Of a stretch of DNA of 64,000 nt, positions 62,769 to 64,000 are shown piece by piece. The notes under the pieces were generated by a model. The model ran no database searches. It was not told the DNA's origin and was given only the letters and a program-made list of their open reading frames with translations. The stretch is from Corynebacterium durum. GTDB lineage: Bacteria; Actinomycetota; Actinomycetes; Mycobacteriales; Mycobacteriaceae. Location of the stretch: assembly GCF_030408675.1 (NCBI RefSeq), contig NZ_CP047200.1:620001-684000 (forward strand). Direction: 5' to 3'. How positions within the stretch are numbered: position 1 is the stretch's first letter; each line of letters starts with the position of its first letter. Both the position numbers and the translations under genes were made by a program.

Positions 62769-64000
62769 CCCCATTTCCCCGGCATTATTGTCGCGGTGGC
62801 TGGGCCAAGAGCATCTGCCCACGGAGCAGCAAGCCGATGTGATCGGTGACCAGCCCGGCCCGCTGCTGGTGGTGGCAGGTGCGGGGGCCGGGAAAACCGA
62901 AACCATGGCGGCCCGTGTGGTGTGGCTCGTGGCCAATGGTTTTGCCACGCCCGACCAAATATTGGGGCTGACGTTTACCAAAAAGGCTGCGCAGCAGCTT
63001 TCCCAACGCATCCGCGCGCGCCTGGCCACCCTGGCGGGAATCCCTCGGCTTGCAGACCTTGATCCCACGGGTGAATTGCAGACAAACCTGCAGGCCATCA
63101 CCCCCACGGTCTCCACCTACGACTCCTACGCCGGGCGCATCGTCGGCGAGTACGGGCTGCTTCTCCCCGTGGAACCATCCTCCCGCATGATCACCACCGC
63201 CGAGCTGTACCAAATCGCCTGGGACGTGGTGGGAAACTACACGGGGCATGTCGATGCAACCGTCACGCATGGCACCGTCACTGACCGTCTCATCTCCCTG
63301 GTCAGCGAGATGGACGGCCACATGGTTAGCGCAGCCGACATCGAAGCCGAAACAGAGCCGTTTGTCCGCTTGTTTGACGAACTCCCCAAAGGCCCCCGGC
63401 AGCGCGACAAACTCAACGCCGCCATGCTAAAAATCCGGGATACTCAGCTCGCCCGACTCGACTATCTTCCCCTTGTACGACAGCTGAAAGAGGAGATGGC
63501 GGAACGCGGGGTCATCACCTTTGGTGAGCAAATGTCCCTGGCCGCAACAGTAGCGCAGCGGCATCCCGTGGTGGGGCGCAGCCAGCGGCAACGCTTCCGT
63601 GTGGTCATGCTCGACGAATACCAAGACACCAGCCACGCCCAGCGTGTGCTGCTCAGCAGCCTTTTCGGGGCGCCTACACGGGCGGGCGCGCCAGATACCG
63701 CCCCTGACGTCACCGTCACTGCTGTGGGCGACCCCATGCAAGCCATCTACGGCTGGCGCGGAGCCACCTCAGCGAACCTGGAACGTTTCGTCACCGACTT
63801 CCCTCAGCATGCCGAGACTCCCACCCCAGCGCCGAAAAAAGAGCTGACCACCAGCTGGCGCAACCCCGGCCTCGTTCTCGACTGCGCCAACACGGTATCC
63901 GAACAAGTGCTGGGACCTGCGGGAAGCCCCACACGCACGGTGCAGCCCCTCACCCCGCGTCCCGGCGCGGGCGACGGTGAGGTGGCTCTGGGGTGGTTTC
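62758..64000 (+). CDS. adnB: AdnB-like helicase-nuclease subunit (partial, C-terminus outside window)
   Basis: An open frame from ATG 62758 runs to the window end (414 codons). It opens MARNPISPALLSRWLGQEH and has an intact motor: GAGAGKTETMAARV (Walker A), LDEYQDTSHAQ (Walker B), VGDPMQAIYGWRGA (motif III) and SWRNP (motif IV). The upstream overlap with adnA signals coupled synthesis of the heterodimer. AdnB is the lead motor in mycobacteria, consistent with its intact ATPase here. Confidence 0.92.
   Translation, partial: MARNPISPALLSRWLGQEHLPTEQQADVIGDQPGPLLVVAGAGAGKTETMAARVVWLVANGFATPDQILGLTFTKKAAQQLSQRIRARLATLAGIPRLADLDPTGELQTNLQAITPTVSTYDSYAGRIVGEYGLLLPVEPSSRMITTAELYQIAWDVVGNYTGHVDATVTHGTVTDRLISLVSEMDGHMVSAADIEAETEPFVRLFDELPKGPRQRDKLNAAMLKIRDTQLARLDYLPLVRQLKEEMAERGVITFGEQMSLAATVAQRHPVVGRSQRQRFRVVMLDEYQDTSHAQRVLLSSLFGAPTRAGAPDTAPDVTVTAVGDPMQAIYGWRGATSANLERFVTDFPQHAETPTPAPKKELTTSWRNPGLVLDCANTVSEQVLGPAGSPTRTVQPLTPRPGAGDGEVALGWF

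Overview
The window looks like a Corynebacteriales chromosome, most likely a Corynebacterium. The evidence is the gene order: LCP protein, rmlD, wbbL, manC-type nucleotidyltransferase, whiB2/whcD, DUF3499, pmm, tobH, manA, ahcY, tmk, mtrA, mtrB, lpqB, comF, hpf, secA, rsgA/aroA, sigH, rshA, whiB1/whcE, rhlE, DUF3107, DUF3152, TIGR02569, adnA, adnB. This matches, gene by gene, the backbone I know from Mycobacterium tuberculosis (Rv3268 down to Rv3201c) and from C. glutamicum. I see no tRNA, rRNA, CRISPR array, transposase or phage gene.

Left part (1-14.3 kb): a [NiFe]-hydrogenase island. The minus strand carries a cut-off vWA protein, then hypC-hypD-pepE (read leftwards), a small DUF2185 gene and hypF. 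The plus strand carries hypE, hypA-hypB, and the structural operon hyaA (Tat-exported small subunit), hyaB (large subunit), hyaC (cytochrome b561-type anchor) and hyaD (maturation protease). After these come a second hypA on the minus strand, an orphan large-subunit-like protein and a second hypC. Together they would make, mature, export and anchor an H2-uptake enzyme that feeds electrons to the quinone pool. Two items stand out. HyaC has a ~165-residue N-terminal extension that reads like the nucleotide-binding (N) domain of a P-type ATPase. The orphan large-subunit paralogue keeps both Cys pairs but lacks the terminal His where the protease cuts.

Middle part (14.4-43.4 kb): a sugar ABC transporter without an ATPase gene (probably trehalose/maltose type, TusEFG-like); cell-wall polysaccharide genes (LCP transferase, rhamnose synthesis and transfer, GDP-mannose supply); whcD; S-adenosylhomocysteine hydrolase; the MtrAB-LpqB envelope-stress system; ribosome hibernation factor; and SecA. 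The 5' end of mtrB appears to contain a one-base frameshift in a T run, or else to use an unusual start.

Right part (43.4-64 kb): a large LANTG-anchored DUF5979-type surface adhesin with a clear promoter and a perfect hairpin in its leader; a PAP2-like membrane protein; a ClC channel; rsgA-aroA; the SigH-RshA-WhcE redox stress module, with the 24-residue ribosomal protein bL37 beside it; an Rv3212-like protein; an RhlE helicase; DUF3107/DUF3152; and the AdnA/AdnB recombination helicase-nuclease, with adnB running off the end.

A dispersed palindromic element of ~130 bp occurs between genes at about 6.2, 28.8 and 52.7 kb, with a fragment at 59.4 kb. No gene explains it.
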